From CAYWRO01 sp964460345 (GTDB lineage: Bacteria; Planctomycetota; Phycisphaerae; Phycisphaerales; UBA1924): 64,000 bases of DNA. How positions within the stretch are numbered: the stretch's first letter is position 1; each line of letters begins with the position of its first letter. The notes beneath the pieces were generated by a model that saw only the letters and a program-made list of their open reading frames with translations, searched no databases and had not been told where the DNA came from. The stretch is from assembly GCA_964460345.1 (NCBI GenBank), contig CAYWRO010000005.1:27939-91938 (forward strand). The letters are read 5' to 3'. Made by a program: the position numbers and the translations under genes. Shown here one piece after another: positions 53,350 to 60,989 of the stretch.

Positions 53350-53774
53350 GACGGCGTTATCTGACGTTTCGGCGGGCGTTCTGGTGGGTGTGTGCGGGCG
53401 GCGCGGGGGTGTTTGGCGTGCAGGGGCCGAACAGGCGGGGCTTTCGGGCGTTCGTGAGGCGTCTCTCGGCTGTCCGCCGATTATCGGGCCCGCCTTTGTG
53501 GTGGAGGTGTGTCCCTCCCCCACTGCCCCCTCCAGCGCCAGCCGTTTGGCCCCTCCCTTCGCGCCGGGCTCGGTCCTTCTTAAAGCCGGCTTCAGGTTTG
53601 GCTCCTGGTGGATGCCTCGGAACCCTGAGTCGGGGAGTTTGCGTCTCGGTGATAGGCGATTCGGGGATCTGGGTCACCTCGACCGCGGCTCTTCCCGCTT
53701 CTTCGATGTGAGTCGTCTGCCCATGCCGGTTGGACCGCGTCGGTGTACCCTGGCCGGCGCTATCGGAGTGCGCC

Positions 53775-55325
53775 ATGGAGCTTGTGATCACCGACGAGGT
53801 GCATGAACCGCAGCGCGGCGATCAGACGCTCATGCAGCGCGTGCTCGACTGGGTGGAGGTGGTCGGCAACAAGGTGCCGCACCCGGTCGTCATCTTCATC
53901 GCCCTGATCGTGCTGGTGGTGGTGCTCTCGCACTTCGTGGCCGGCGCGAGCGTCACGTATGAGAGCTTCAACCCGGAGACGCACGAGCTTGAAGAAGTCA
54001 CCACGACCGCCCGCAGTCTGCTCACCGCCGATGGGCTCCGCATGATGTACACGGGCGTGGTGCCGCACTTCATGGCCTTCGCCGCGGTGGGGATCATCAT
54101 CGTCGCGATGCTCGGCGTGGGTGTGGCCGAAGAAGCGGGCCTGATCAAGGCGCTCATCCGCAAGCTCGTGCTCGTGGCGTCGCCGCGGGCGCTCACGCCG
54201 ATCCTCATTCTGATCGGCATCCTCTCGAGCGTCGCGGCCGACGCCGGGTACCTGGTGCTCGTGCCGCTGGCCGCGGCGGCGTTCCTGAGCGCGGGGCGGC
54301 ATCCCCTGACCGGGCTGGCGGCGTCCTTCGCGGGCGTGGCCGCGGTCTTCAGCGTGAACATCTTCATCAAGCCGCTCGACGGCATCCTCGTCGGCCTTAC
54401 CAACGACGCCGTGCATCTTGTCGACCCTGGCCGGACTGTTTCCCTGACGAGCAACCTGTGGTTCTCGATCGCCTCGGTGCTGCTGATGACGCTGGTGTGC
54501 TGGGCGATCACCGACAAGGTGATCGAGCCGCGCCTCGGGCCGTACAAGGGGGACACGCCGCCGGAGAGCGCCGAGTTCACGCCGGCAGAGACGCGCGGGC
54601 TGAAGTTCGCCGCGTGGGCGCTCCTGGCGACGCTCGTGCTCTTCGGGCTGCTGTGGCTGCCGCCGGGCGCGCCCTTGCGCAATCCCGAGACCGGGGCGCT
54701 CATCTATGACGCCCCGTTCATGAACGGGCTGATCGTCTTCATCGCGTTCGTGTTTCTCATCGCCGGCGCGGCGTACGGCGTGGGGGCGGGCACCATCAGG
54801 AGCGTGACGGACGTGGTGAAGGCGATGGAGAAGGCCGTCGCGGGGCTCGGCGGGCTGATCTTCCTGCTCGTCGTGATCAGCCAGTTCAACGCGTTCTTCA
54901 CGTACACGAACATGGCGACCCTCTCGGCGGTGGGCCTTGGCAACTGGCTCGAGCACGCGGGGTTGAACGGCCTGACGCTCCTGATCGGGCTGGTCTTCGT
55001 CGTGGCGCTGCTCGACCTGATCATGACCGGGGCGATTCCCAAGTGGGCGATCTTCGCCCCGATCTTCGTGCCGCTGCTCATGCGCCTGGGCGTGGAGCCC
55101 GAGGCCGCGCTGGCGGCGTACCGCGTCGGCGATTCGCCGATCAACGCGCTCTCGCCGCTGAACGCGTACTTTGCGCTCATCGTGTCGTTCGCGGCCCGGT
55201 ATGAGAAAAGGACGGGCGTGGGCACGGTTGTCTCGCTCATGCTGCCGTACGTCATCGCGCTGCTGATCACGTGGCCGATCCTGCTGGCCGCGTGGTACCT
55301 GCTGGACCTGCCCTGGGGGATCTGA
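53775..55325 (+). CDS. AbgT-family transporter (aminobenzoyl-glutamate type)
   Basis: A protein of 516 residues with about 12 membrane helices; the ATG at 53775 has GGAG six bases upstream. Family signatures: RVLDWVEVVGNKVPHPVVIF, GVVPHFMAFAAVGIIIVAML, LIGILSSVAADAGYLVLVPL, FSVNIFIKPLDGILVGLTND and AYRVGDSPINALSPLNAYFA near the C-terminus. AbgT proteins import p-aminobenzoyl-glutamate or, in some species, export sulfonamides. The M20 peptidase gene 69 bases downstream supports uptake followed by hydrolysis of an acyl- or aryl-glutamate conjugate. Confidence 0.92.
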   Translation: MELVITDEVHEPQRGDQTLMQRVLDWVEVVGNKVPHPVVIFIALIVLVVVLSHFVAGASVTYESFNPETHELEEVTTTARSLLTADGLRMMYTGVVPHFMAFAAVGIIIVAMLGVGVAEEAGLIKALIRKLVLVASPRALTPILILIGILSSVAADAGYLVLVPLAAAAFLSAGRHPLTGLAASFAGVAAVFSVNIFIKPLDGILVGLTNDAVHLVDPGRTVSLTSNLWFSIASVLLMTLVCWAITDKVIEPRLGPYKGDTPPESAEFTPAETRGLKFAAWALLATLVLFGLLWLPPGAPLRNPETGALIYDAPFMNGLIVFIAFVFLIAGAAYGVGAGTIRSVTDVVKAMEKAVAGLGGLIFLLVVISQFNAFFTYTNMATLSAVGLGNWLEHAGLNGLTLLIGLVFVVALLDLIMTGAIPKWAIFAPIFVPLLMRLGVEPEAALAAYRVGDSPINALSPLNAYFALIVSFAARYEKRTGVGTVVSLMLPYVIALLITWPILLAAWYLLDLPWGI

Positions 55326-55394
55326 ACCGCCCGCGACGGCAAAGCGGGGCGCATCGCCCAAAGCCCCTGCGGCGTTCCATGGAAAGGAACCGAC

Positions 55395-56615
55395 ATGAGC
55401 ACCACGACCACCGAGATGCACGCGAGCGTCGACGTCGACTCCGCCGAGGCCCGGCTGATCCGTTTCCTTTCGATCGACGGCGTCAGCGGTCAGGAGGCCG
55501 CCATCGCTGACTCTGTCATCGAAGAACTGCGTTCGTTCGGCGTGCCCGACGCTGCGATCCGCTTCGACGACGCCAACGCGCGCATCCCCCTGCCGACGCA
55601 AACCGGCAACCTGCACGTCAACCTCCCCGAAACGCGCCCGGGCCCGCGCCTGCTCTTCTCCACGCACCTGGACACGGTGCCGCTGTGCGCGGGCGCGATG
55701 CCGCGGCGCGAGAACGGCCGCATCATCAACGACGCCCCGCACACCGCGCTCGGCGGCGACAACCGCACCGGCTGCGCCGTCCTCGTCGCGCTCGCCGAGG
55801 CGCTGCTGGCGCACCGTCTGCCGCACCCGCCGATCACGCTCCTTTTTACCGTGCGCGAAGAGAGCCGCCTCATGGGCGCGCGGCACATCGACCCGAAAGA
55901 TCTCGACGGCGCGGCGATGGGCTTCAACGTCGACGCCACCCTCGCCTCGGACCTGGTCACCGGCGCGGTGGGCGGGGAGACCTGGGAGGCGGAGATCATC
56001 GGCAAGGCCTCGCACGCGGGCGTCGCGCCGGAGAAGGGCATCTCCGCGATCCTCGCCGCCTCCATCGCGATCACCGAAGCCGCCCGCGGCAGCTGGTTCG
56101 GACGCATCGACAAGCCGAACGGCCGCGGCACGAGCAACATCGGCGTGTTCGGCGGCCGCGGCGGCCGCGCGGCGGGTGACGCCACCAACGTCGTCACCGA
56201 CTACGTCCGCCTCGACGGCGAGTCGCGCAGCGACTCCGAGCAGTTCGCCGCGGCGATCACCGCCGCGTTCAAGGAAGCCGTCACATCCGCGGCCGCGCAA
56301 GTGCGCGACGACGCCGGCGAACCGGCCGCGGCGACCTTCGACAGCCGCACCGACTACTTCCCCTTCCACATCGACGACGACGCCCCCGCGGTGCGGCACG
56401 CCAAGGCCGCCGCCGAGTCGATCGGCCTGACGCCCGCGACGCGGTTCTCGCACGGCGGGCTCGACGCCAACTGGCTCGCCCGCCACGGCGTGCCGACCGT
56501 CACCTTCGGCGCGGGGCAGCACGAGATCCACACCGTGAACGAGTACGTGGAGTTGAGCGAGTTCGCCGACGGCTGCCGCATGGCCGTGGCTCTGGCGACG
56601 AGCCCGACGCCCTGA
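55395..56615 (+). CDS. M20-family metallopeptidase (peptidase T-like)
   Basis: A protein of 406 residues; AAAGGA six bases before the ATG. The di-zinc site is readable: H in LLFSTHLDTVP, D in LGGDNRTGCAVL, the Glu pair in FTVREESRLMGA, D in GFNVDATL and the distal His in the C-terminal half (FSHGGLDANWL, GAGQHEIHTVNEYV). The dimerisation domain (EIIGKASHAGVAPEKGISAI) interrupts it as usual. The closest class by motif is PepT/M20. Context with AbgT and GltS-like transporters suggests release of glutamate from a conjugate, though a general tripeptidase role is also possible. Confidence 0.88.
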   Translation: MSTTTTEMHASVDVDSAEARLIRFLSIDGVSGQEAAIADSVIEELRSFGVPDAAIRFDDANARIPLPTQTGNLHVNLPETRPGPRLLFSTHLDTVPLCAGAMPRRENGRIINDAPHTALGGDNRTGCAVLVALAEALLAHRLPHPPITLLFTVREESRLMGARHIDPKDLDGAAMGFNVDATLASDLVTGAVGGETWEAEIIGKASHAGVAPEKGISAILAASIAITEAARGSWFGRIDKPNGRGTSNIGVFGGRGGRAAGDATNVVTDYVRLDGESRSDSEQFAAAITAAFKEAVTSAAAQVRDDAGEPAAATFDSRTDYFPFHIDDDAPAVRHAKAAAESIGLTPATRFSHGGLDANWLARHGVPTVTFGAGQHEIHTVNEYVELSEFADGCRMAVALATSPTP

Positions 56616-56678
56616 TTGACGCATCGGCAGCCGCGGCGACGGAACGCAACCGGCAGCGCGGGGAAAGGGGAGGAGGGG

Positions 56679-58097
56679 GTGACGGAAACCGCCGCGGAAA
56701 TCGGCAAAGCGCTCGTGCTTCTCGCCGTGGTTTTTCTCGCCGCCGCGATCATCCGCAGCCGCGTAACGCCGCTGCGCCGGCTTCACATCCCCACGGCGGT
56801 CGTCGGCGGTTTTCTCATGCTCGCCGTGGGGCCGCAGGGGCTCGGACGGCTGACGGACGGCAGCGGCCTCTTCCCCGCCGAAACGCTCGCCGTGTGGAAG
56901 ATGCTCCCGATGCTGTTGATCAACGTCATGTCCGCGTCTCTGCTGCTCGGCGAGCGCCTGCCCGCGCCGAAAAGAATCTGGCAGACCTCCGGTCCCCACG
57001 TGATCATGGCGGGCGTGATGTCCTTCGGCCAGTTCGCCGTCGGGAGTCTTGTCGTCCTCCTGCTGCTCGCGCCCGTCTTCGGCGTCAACCCCAAGGCGGG
57101 CGCGCTCATCGAACTCTCCTTCGCCGGCGGGCACGGCACGCTCGCGGGGCTGACGCCCGTCCTCATCAAGTACGACGCCGAAGAACTCCTTGAGGTCGGC
57201 CTCGGCCTGGCGACGATCGGCATGGTGACGGGCGTCGTCATCGGCACGCTGCTCGTGCGGCACGCGATCAAGTCGCCGTCGATCTCGCTCGCGCGGCAGC
57301 GCCCCCTCTCGGCGGATGACGACCTCGACATCGATCATCACCTGCCCCGCCCGGGCCAGGCGCCGGTGGACCAGCAGCGCGCCCCGCTGCAGCTCACGAC
57401 CGCCGTCGTCGCGGTGGGCCTGGCCATCTTCGTCGGCGCGCTGCTGCTGAAACTCGCCCAGATCGTCTTCGGGTTCTTCGGCTCGGCGTTCTTTGAGAAG
57501 TTCCCGCTCTTTCCCTTCGCCATCATCGGCGGCGTGCTCGTGCAGCTCGCGGCGATCCGCCTCGGCGTTGCAAGCGCCATCAACCGCCGTGCGGTCGAAG
57601 GCATCGGCGGGCTGGCGATCGACGGCATCATCCTGTGCGCCATCGGCACGCTCTCGCTCGAAGCCCTCGGCGCGGCCGTCGCGCCGCTCGTCGCGCTGGC
57701 GATCGCCTCCGTCGCGTGGAGCGTCTTCGTGACGCTCGTGTTCGGCCCGCGAATGTTCAAGGAGGACTGGTTCGAGCACGCGATCGCCGAGTTCGGCGAA
57801 TCGCAGGGGAACGTCGCGACCGGCTTCATGATGGTGGACATGGTCGACCCGGAGCGCCGCACCGGCGTCGTCCTGGGCTACAGCTACCGCCAGCTCCTGA
57901 CGCGGCCGGTCCTCGGCGGCGGGTTTCTCTCCGCCCTGGCGATTCCCTTGATCGCATCGTGGGGCCTGCCGATCTTCACGGGCGTGACCGTGGCCGCCAC
58001 GGTGGGGCTGGCGTTCCTCGGCCTGCGGCAAAGCCGCCGCGCTGCAGCCCTTCGGTCGTCGCACGACCGCGCGATGGCGCGGGCGGGACCGGCGTAG
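56679..58097 (+). CDS. GltS-like sodium/glutamate symporter family protein
   Basis: A protein of 472 residues with about 12 membrane helices; the GTG at 56679, preceded by a GGGGAGGAGGGG tract, was chosen over a TTG 63 bases upstream. Features of the GltS group: RRLHIPTAVVGGFLMLAVGP, ELSFAGGHGTLAGLTPVL with the conserved GGHG re-entrant loop, and a second inverted-repeat half (FMMVDMVDPERRTG...). A cytosolic linker (DDDLDIDHHLPRP) splits the halves. It would take up glutamate or a related acid with sodium. It completes the AbgT-M20 unit (63 bases after the peptidase). Confidence 0.8.
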   Translation: MTETAAEIGKALVLLAVVFLAAAIIRSRVTPLRRLHIPTAVVGGFLMLAVGPQGLGRLTDGSGLFPAETLAVWKMLPMLLINVMSASLLLGERLPAPKRIWQTSGPHVIMAGVMSFGQFAVGSLVVLLLLAPVFGVNPKAGALIELSFAGGHGTLAGLTPVLIKYDAEELLEVGLGLATIGMVTGVVIGTLLVRHAIKSPSISLARQRPLSADDDLDIDHHLPRPGQAPVDQQRAPLQLTTAVVAVGLAIFVGALLLKLAQIVFGFFGSAFFEKFPLFPFAIIGGVLVQLAAIRLGVASAINRRAVEGIGGLAIDGIILCAIGTLSLEALGAAVAPLVALAIASVAWSVFVTLVFGPRMFKEDWFEHAIAEFGESQGNVATGFMMVDMVDPERRTGVVLGYSYRQLLTRPVLGGGFLSALAIPLIASWGLPIFTGVTVAATVGLAFLGLRQSRRAAALRSSHDRAMARAGPA

Positions 58098-58124
58098 ACC
58101 GGCATCGACGTATCCTTGCTCGTT

Positions 58125-58727
58125 ATGCCCCGACGAAGCGCCTCTCTCCTCCGGTGGACGCTGACGCTCCTGCTCACGCTGGTGCTGGCGCTGGAGATCG
58201 CGAGTGCGTGGTGGGAGGTGCGGTGGCAGCACGGCCGGGATGAAGCCCCGGACCACAGGCATATCGCCATCGGCCGCGGCTCCGTTGAACTCGTCTTGCA
58301 GGAGGGGGTGAACGTCCCTGGCACGTACGTGTTCTCCAACCCCGAGGGGTTCACCGTCCGCCGATTCAGCGCCATGTTCTGGCCTTCGACACTCCACGGC
58401 GATCCGATGAACTGGTGGTCGTTCGAGTTCGACCGCCGCGACTGGCACCCCAACGGGGGATGGATGGTGTACTGCCGCCTCCCGCTCACCTACGCCATCC
58501 TCGCCCTCGCCCTCCCCACTGCCTGGCTCTGGCGGGGCGCGCTTCGGCGCCGCAAAAAGGCGCGCATTGGGTGCTGTCGCAAGTGCGGGTACGACCTGCG
58601 CGGACTCGAGCGCTCGAAGGAGGAAGGCCAGCCCCGCCGGCCCGCACGCTGCCCCGAGTGCGGAACGATGGAACCGCAGTCGGCCGTGCGGCCCCGACGC
58701 CCGCGGCGACTACGATCGCCCTCGTGA
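58125..58727 (+). CDS. Membrane protein with CGYDLRGL zinc ribbon (copy 1)
   Basis: A protein of 200 residues. N-terminal membrane helix WTLTLLLTLVLALEIASAWW, a soluble beta-rich part, a second helix (PLTYAILALALPTAWLWRGA) and a cytosolic zinc ribbon CCRKCGYDLRGL ... CPECG. This ribbon is common in uncharacterised planctomycete proteins. A TATCCT box lies eight bases before the ATG. A paralogue lies at 59226. Function unknown. It overlaps crcB by four bases (GTGA). Confidence 0.7.
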   Translation: MPRRSASLLRWTLTLLLTLVLALEIASAWWEVRWQHGRDEAPDHRHIAIGRGSVELVLQEGVNVPGTYVFSNPEGFTVRRFSAMFWPSTLHGDPMNWWSFEFDRRDWHPNGGWMVYCRLPLTYAILALALPTAWLWRGALRRRKKARIGCCRKCGYDLRGLERSKEEGQPRRPARCPECGTMEPQSAVRPRRPRRLRSPS

Positions 58728-59107
58728 CGAAGCTCCTGCTCATCTTCATCGCTTCCGGCGTCGGCGGCCTGCTGCGGCATGGCGTTTCCGGGCTCGTTCA
58801 TCGCCTCACCGGCGAGGCCTTTCCCTTCGGGACGCTCGTGGTGAACGTCTCGGGCTGCCTGGCGATCGGCTTCCTCGTGGTCGCTTTCAACGGCCCGGTC
58901 GCCGTGCGCGAAGAGCACCGCATCGCGATTCTCGTCGGCCTCCTCGGCGGCTTCACGACGTTTTCTTCGTTCGGCCGCGAGACGCTGGCGCTGGCCGAAG
59001 ACCGCCAGTGGCTCGCCGCCGGCGCGAACATCCTCGCAAGCGTCGCCCTCGGCCTCGCCGCCGCGTGGGCCGGGGCCCGGCTGGCGCGGTGGGTGTACCA
59101 GGCGTGA
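58724..59107 (+). CDS. crcB: Fluoride ion channel CrcB/Fluc
   Basis: A protein of 127 residues with four membrane helices, starting at the GTG that overlaps the stop of the preceding gene. Family motifs are complete: IASGVGGLLRHGVSGLVHRL, GTLVVNVSGCLAIGFLVVAF with the pore asparagine, and LVGLLGGFTTFSSFGRETLA with the GGxTTFSxF motif. It exports fluoride across the inner membrane as a dual-topology dimer. No fluoride riboswitch was seen upstream. Confidence 0.95.
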   Translation: MTKLLLIFIASGVGGLLRHGVSGLVHRLTGEAFPFGTLVVNVSGCLAIGFLVVAFNGPVAVREEHRIAILVGLLGGFTTFSSFGRETLALAEDRQWLAAGANILASVALGLAAAWAGARLARWVYQA

Positions 59108-59225
59108 GCGATGACGACGGCCCCCCGCCCACGCGGACGCCCACGCTGAAGACGCCGCACGCGCCGCCCCGCCGCCACTGACAGCCGGCGCCAAGGCAAA
59201 GCGCACAACTCCCGCCGCCCCGGGC

Positions 59226-59816
59226 ATGGGCCGCCTTCTTCGGCGATACGCTTCCGACGTGCGACGCCGCATCTCCTTCATCTGCAAGTGGACACTGACG
59301 CTCCTGCTCACGCTGGTGCTGGCGCTGGAGATTGCGAGTGTGTGGTGGACGTTCACCTGGCAGCGACGCGACGGGACCGATGCGAACCAGGTGCGGATCG
59401 CCGTTGAGCGGGGGAAGTGGGAGATCTTCTGGCACGAAAAAGCGCCGTATGAATCGATCGGGAACCCTCTTGCCATGATCCCCCGCGGCCTCTCCGTGCG
59501 CCACGCCGACGACCCTGGCTGGGGGTTCAGGTTCGGCCGGCCGCTGCCGTTCATCTGGACGGCCTGCGAGTTCACGCCCCGCAAGTACGGCTGGTCCTGG
59601 GGCATCATCAGCTTCCCCCTCACCTACGCCATCCTCGCCCTCGCGGCCCCGACCGGCTGGCTCTGGCTGGGCGAGCTTCGACGCCGGAAAAAGGCGCGCG
59701 CCGGCTGCTGCCGCTCGTGCGGGTATGACCTGCGCGGGCTGGAAGGTGTCAAAACAGACAAAGAGGGGCGGCAGAGGCGCTGCCCGGAATGCGGAAAGCC
59801 GGCCGCAACCGCGTAA
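59226..59816 (+). CDS. Membrane protein with CGYDLRGL zinc ribbon (copy 2)
   Basis: A protein of 196 residues, paralogue of the gene at 58125: the same first helix (WTLTLLLTLVLALEIASVWW), the same second helix (PLTYAILALAAPTGWLWLGE) and ribbon CCRSCGYDLRGL ... CPECG, but a different middle part. About 55 bases coding for the first helix are nearly identical between the copies, which points to recent duplication or gene conversion around crcB. No clear ribosome site; the start is the first in-frame ATG. Function unknown. Confidence 0.65.
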   Translation: MGRLLRRYASDVRRRISFICKWTLTLLLTLVLALEIASVWWTFTWQRRDGTDANQVRIAVERGKWEIFWHEKAPYESIGNPLAMIPRGLSVRHADDPGWGFRFGRPLPFIWTACEFTPRKYGWSWGIISFPLTYAILALAAPTGWLWLGELRRRKKARAGCCRSCGYDLRGLEGVKTDKEGRQRRCPECGKPAATA

Positions 59817-59851
59817 GCCGATTCGCCGCGGACAGGGTCCAACGCGCCCGA

Positions 59852-59991
59852 CCGCCAGCACACCGAGCCCATACCGCAGACGGCGGGCTCCCACCCCAAC
59901 GATGAAGACGCAGCGATCACCGCCCCCTCCCCCCTCGCGCAGGGCGACGCAGATTCATGTACACTCCCCGCCGGCTGGGGTATGGGCGGCC
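59852..59991. repeat. 140-bp leader repeat, copy 1
   Basis: Similar without large gaps to 60419-60558 (for example CAGCACACCGAGCCCATACC, GCGACGCAGATTCATGTACA, CTGGGGTATGGGCGGCC). Each copy lies upstream of a short gene of unknown function. On the minus strand both copies can be read in a conserved frame of about 40 residues ending GMGSVCW(R/W)S. Confidence 0.7.
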
Positions 59992-60034
59992 ACGCCGCGG
60001 GCATCGTGGCGGGCGCGTGCGAGGAGACCACAAA

Positions 60035-60400
60035 GTGCCGGCGCCGAGCGACGACCTCCAACCCCTGCGGGCCCTCCTCGATGAGGTACGGTCTTATGCG
60101 CTGGACCACCGAACCCAGCTTTACGGCGACACCACCCGCCCACAAGCCCGGATCCAGGGCTGGGGCAGCAACCTGATCGGCCAGGCCCAGAAAGGGCCGC
60201 CACGCGAGCGAGTCGCGGCCGCCGTGGGCGTGCTGGTGATGGATCTGTGGCGATACCACCTGAAAACTCAAGGCGAGCCCCCCAGATCGCCAGGACTTGA
60301 GAGCGACCGCCGCAGGGTTGTAGATCAGATCGGGTCGCTCTGCATGGAGTTGACAGGGGAGTCGCTGGCGCCCGCGGAGTTGGACGGGCTGCTGAGTTGA
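60035..60400 (+). CDS. Hypothetical helical protein
   Basis: A protein of 121 residues, not recognised. GTG at 60035 with GAGGAG eight bases upstream was preferred to an ATG at 59957 that lies inside the repeated leader. Soluble and mostly helical: LRALLDEVRSYALDHRTQLY, then GNLIG-like glycines, RVAAAVGVLVMDLWRYHLKT, and a final helix ending LAPAELDGLLS. The amphipathic second helix might mediate dimerisation. It sits between two copies of the 140-bp leader repeat. Confidence 0.5.
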   Translation: MPAPSDDLQPLRALLDEVRSYALDHRTQLYGDTTRPQARIQGWGSNLIGQAQKGPPRERVAAAVGVLVMDLWRYHLKTQGEPPRSPGLESDRRRVVDQIGSLCMELTGESLAPAELDGLLS

Positions 60401-60418
60401 CCAGGCGCTAGCTCACGA

Positions 60419-60558
60419 CCACCAGCACACCGAGCCCATACCCTGGACGGCAGGCTCCCACCCTGCGGCCTGAGACGCGGAGATCATCGCCCGGCCGCCC
60501 TGCGTGCAGGACGACGCAAATTCATGTACAAGCCCCGCCGACTGGGGTGTGGGCGGCC
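60419..60558. repeat. 140-bp leader repeat, copy 2
   Basis: Partner of 59852-59991. A shorter third relic (GACGCACATTCCTGTACTGT and neighbours) follows at about 60600-60646. On the minus strand this copy carries an open frame with a stop directly after GMGSVCWWS. Confidence 0.7.
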
Positions 60559-60677
60559 CCGCGATACGAACTGTGTCAGCCGCCGGGTATCCCCCGCACG
60601 AGCGAGATGACGCACATTCCTGTACTGTCACCAGCACCGGGGTTGCGCCGACTTCGCCGCCCCCGGCTCCCGGAGGC

Positions 60678-60706
60678 TTGCAGTACGCGATCGCTGTCTG
60701 TAGACT
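60678..60706 (+). promoter_or_regulatory. Promoter TTGCAG-17-TAGACT
   Basis: -35 TTGCAG at 60678-60683 and -10 TAGACT at 60701-60706 with a 17-base spacer, 39 bases upstream of the ATG at 60746. It probably drives the 72-residue gene and the GNAT-PIN fusion. Confidence 0.5.
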
Positions 60707-60745
60707 GGCGGTCCGAAGGAATCGTTCCCTCCAAGGAGATGATCC

Positions 60746-60964
60746 ATGGCCAGGACAGCACCAACCGGGCGCGCGTGGGTTCGCCAATGGCTTGATCGGT
60801 TCGGGACGAGCAACAGCACCATACTCCGGCGCAAGAGAAGCTCAATCGACCGATACGCTTCGCTTCAAAATGTGATCGACGAGGTCAACCGGCGAGGTCT
60901 CCACGCCTTCTCGCTAGGCGATCAAATTTGCGTCACCGCCGCGCCGATCTCAATCCTGGCCTAA
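60746..60964 (+). CDS. Small basic protein, hypothetical
   Basis: A protein of 72 residues with a strong ribosome site (AAGGAG seven bases before the ATG) and a promoter further up. It is basic and mainly helical (GRAWVRQWLDRFGTSNSTIL, SLQNVIDEVNRRGLHAFSLG). The C-terminal strand DQICVTAAPISIL ends it. No family recognised. It lies 25 bases before the GNAT-PIN fusion. A small-partner or antitoxin-like role is possible from position only. Confidence 0.6.
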   Translation: MARTAPTGRAWVRQWLDRFGTSNSTILRRKRSSIDRYASLQNVIDEVNRRGLHAFSLGDQICVTAAPISILA

Positions 60965-60989
60965 AGGCCCCGTCGCAAAAGGCGAGCGT

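Noticed and set aside
53340..53791. Open frames on both strands between the GGCGCC array and the AbgT gene
   Set aside because: Arginine/tryptophan/proline-rich, start inside the repeat, no domain or ribosome site.
53760..58448. A 1562-codon open frame on the minus strand
   Set aside because: Antisense shadow of the AbgT, M20 and GltS-like genes; composition (R, H, E, D-rich) is typical of the complementary frame in high-GC DNA and no domain is visible.
58000..58724. Fluoride riboswitch for crcB
   Set aside because: No crcB-motif-like pseudoknot recognised; crcB starts inside the end of the preceding gene, leaving no leader.
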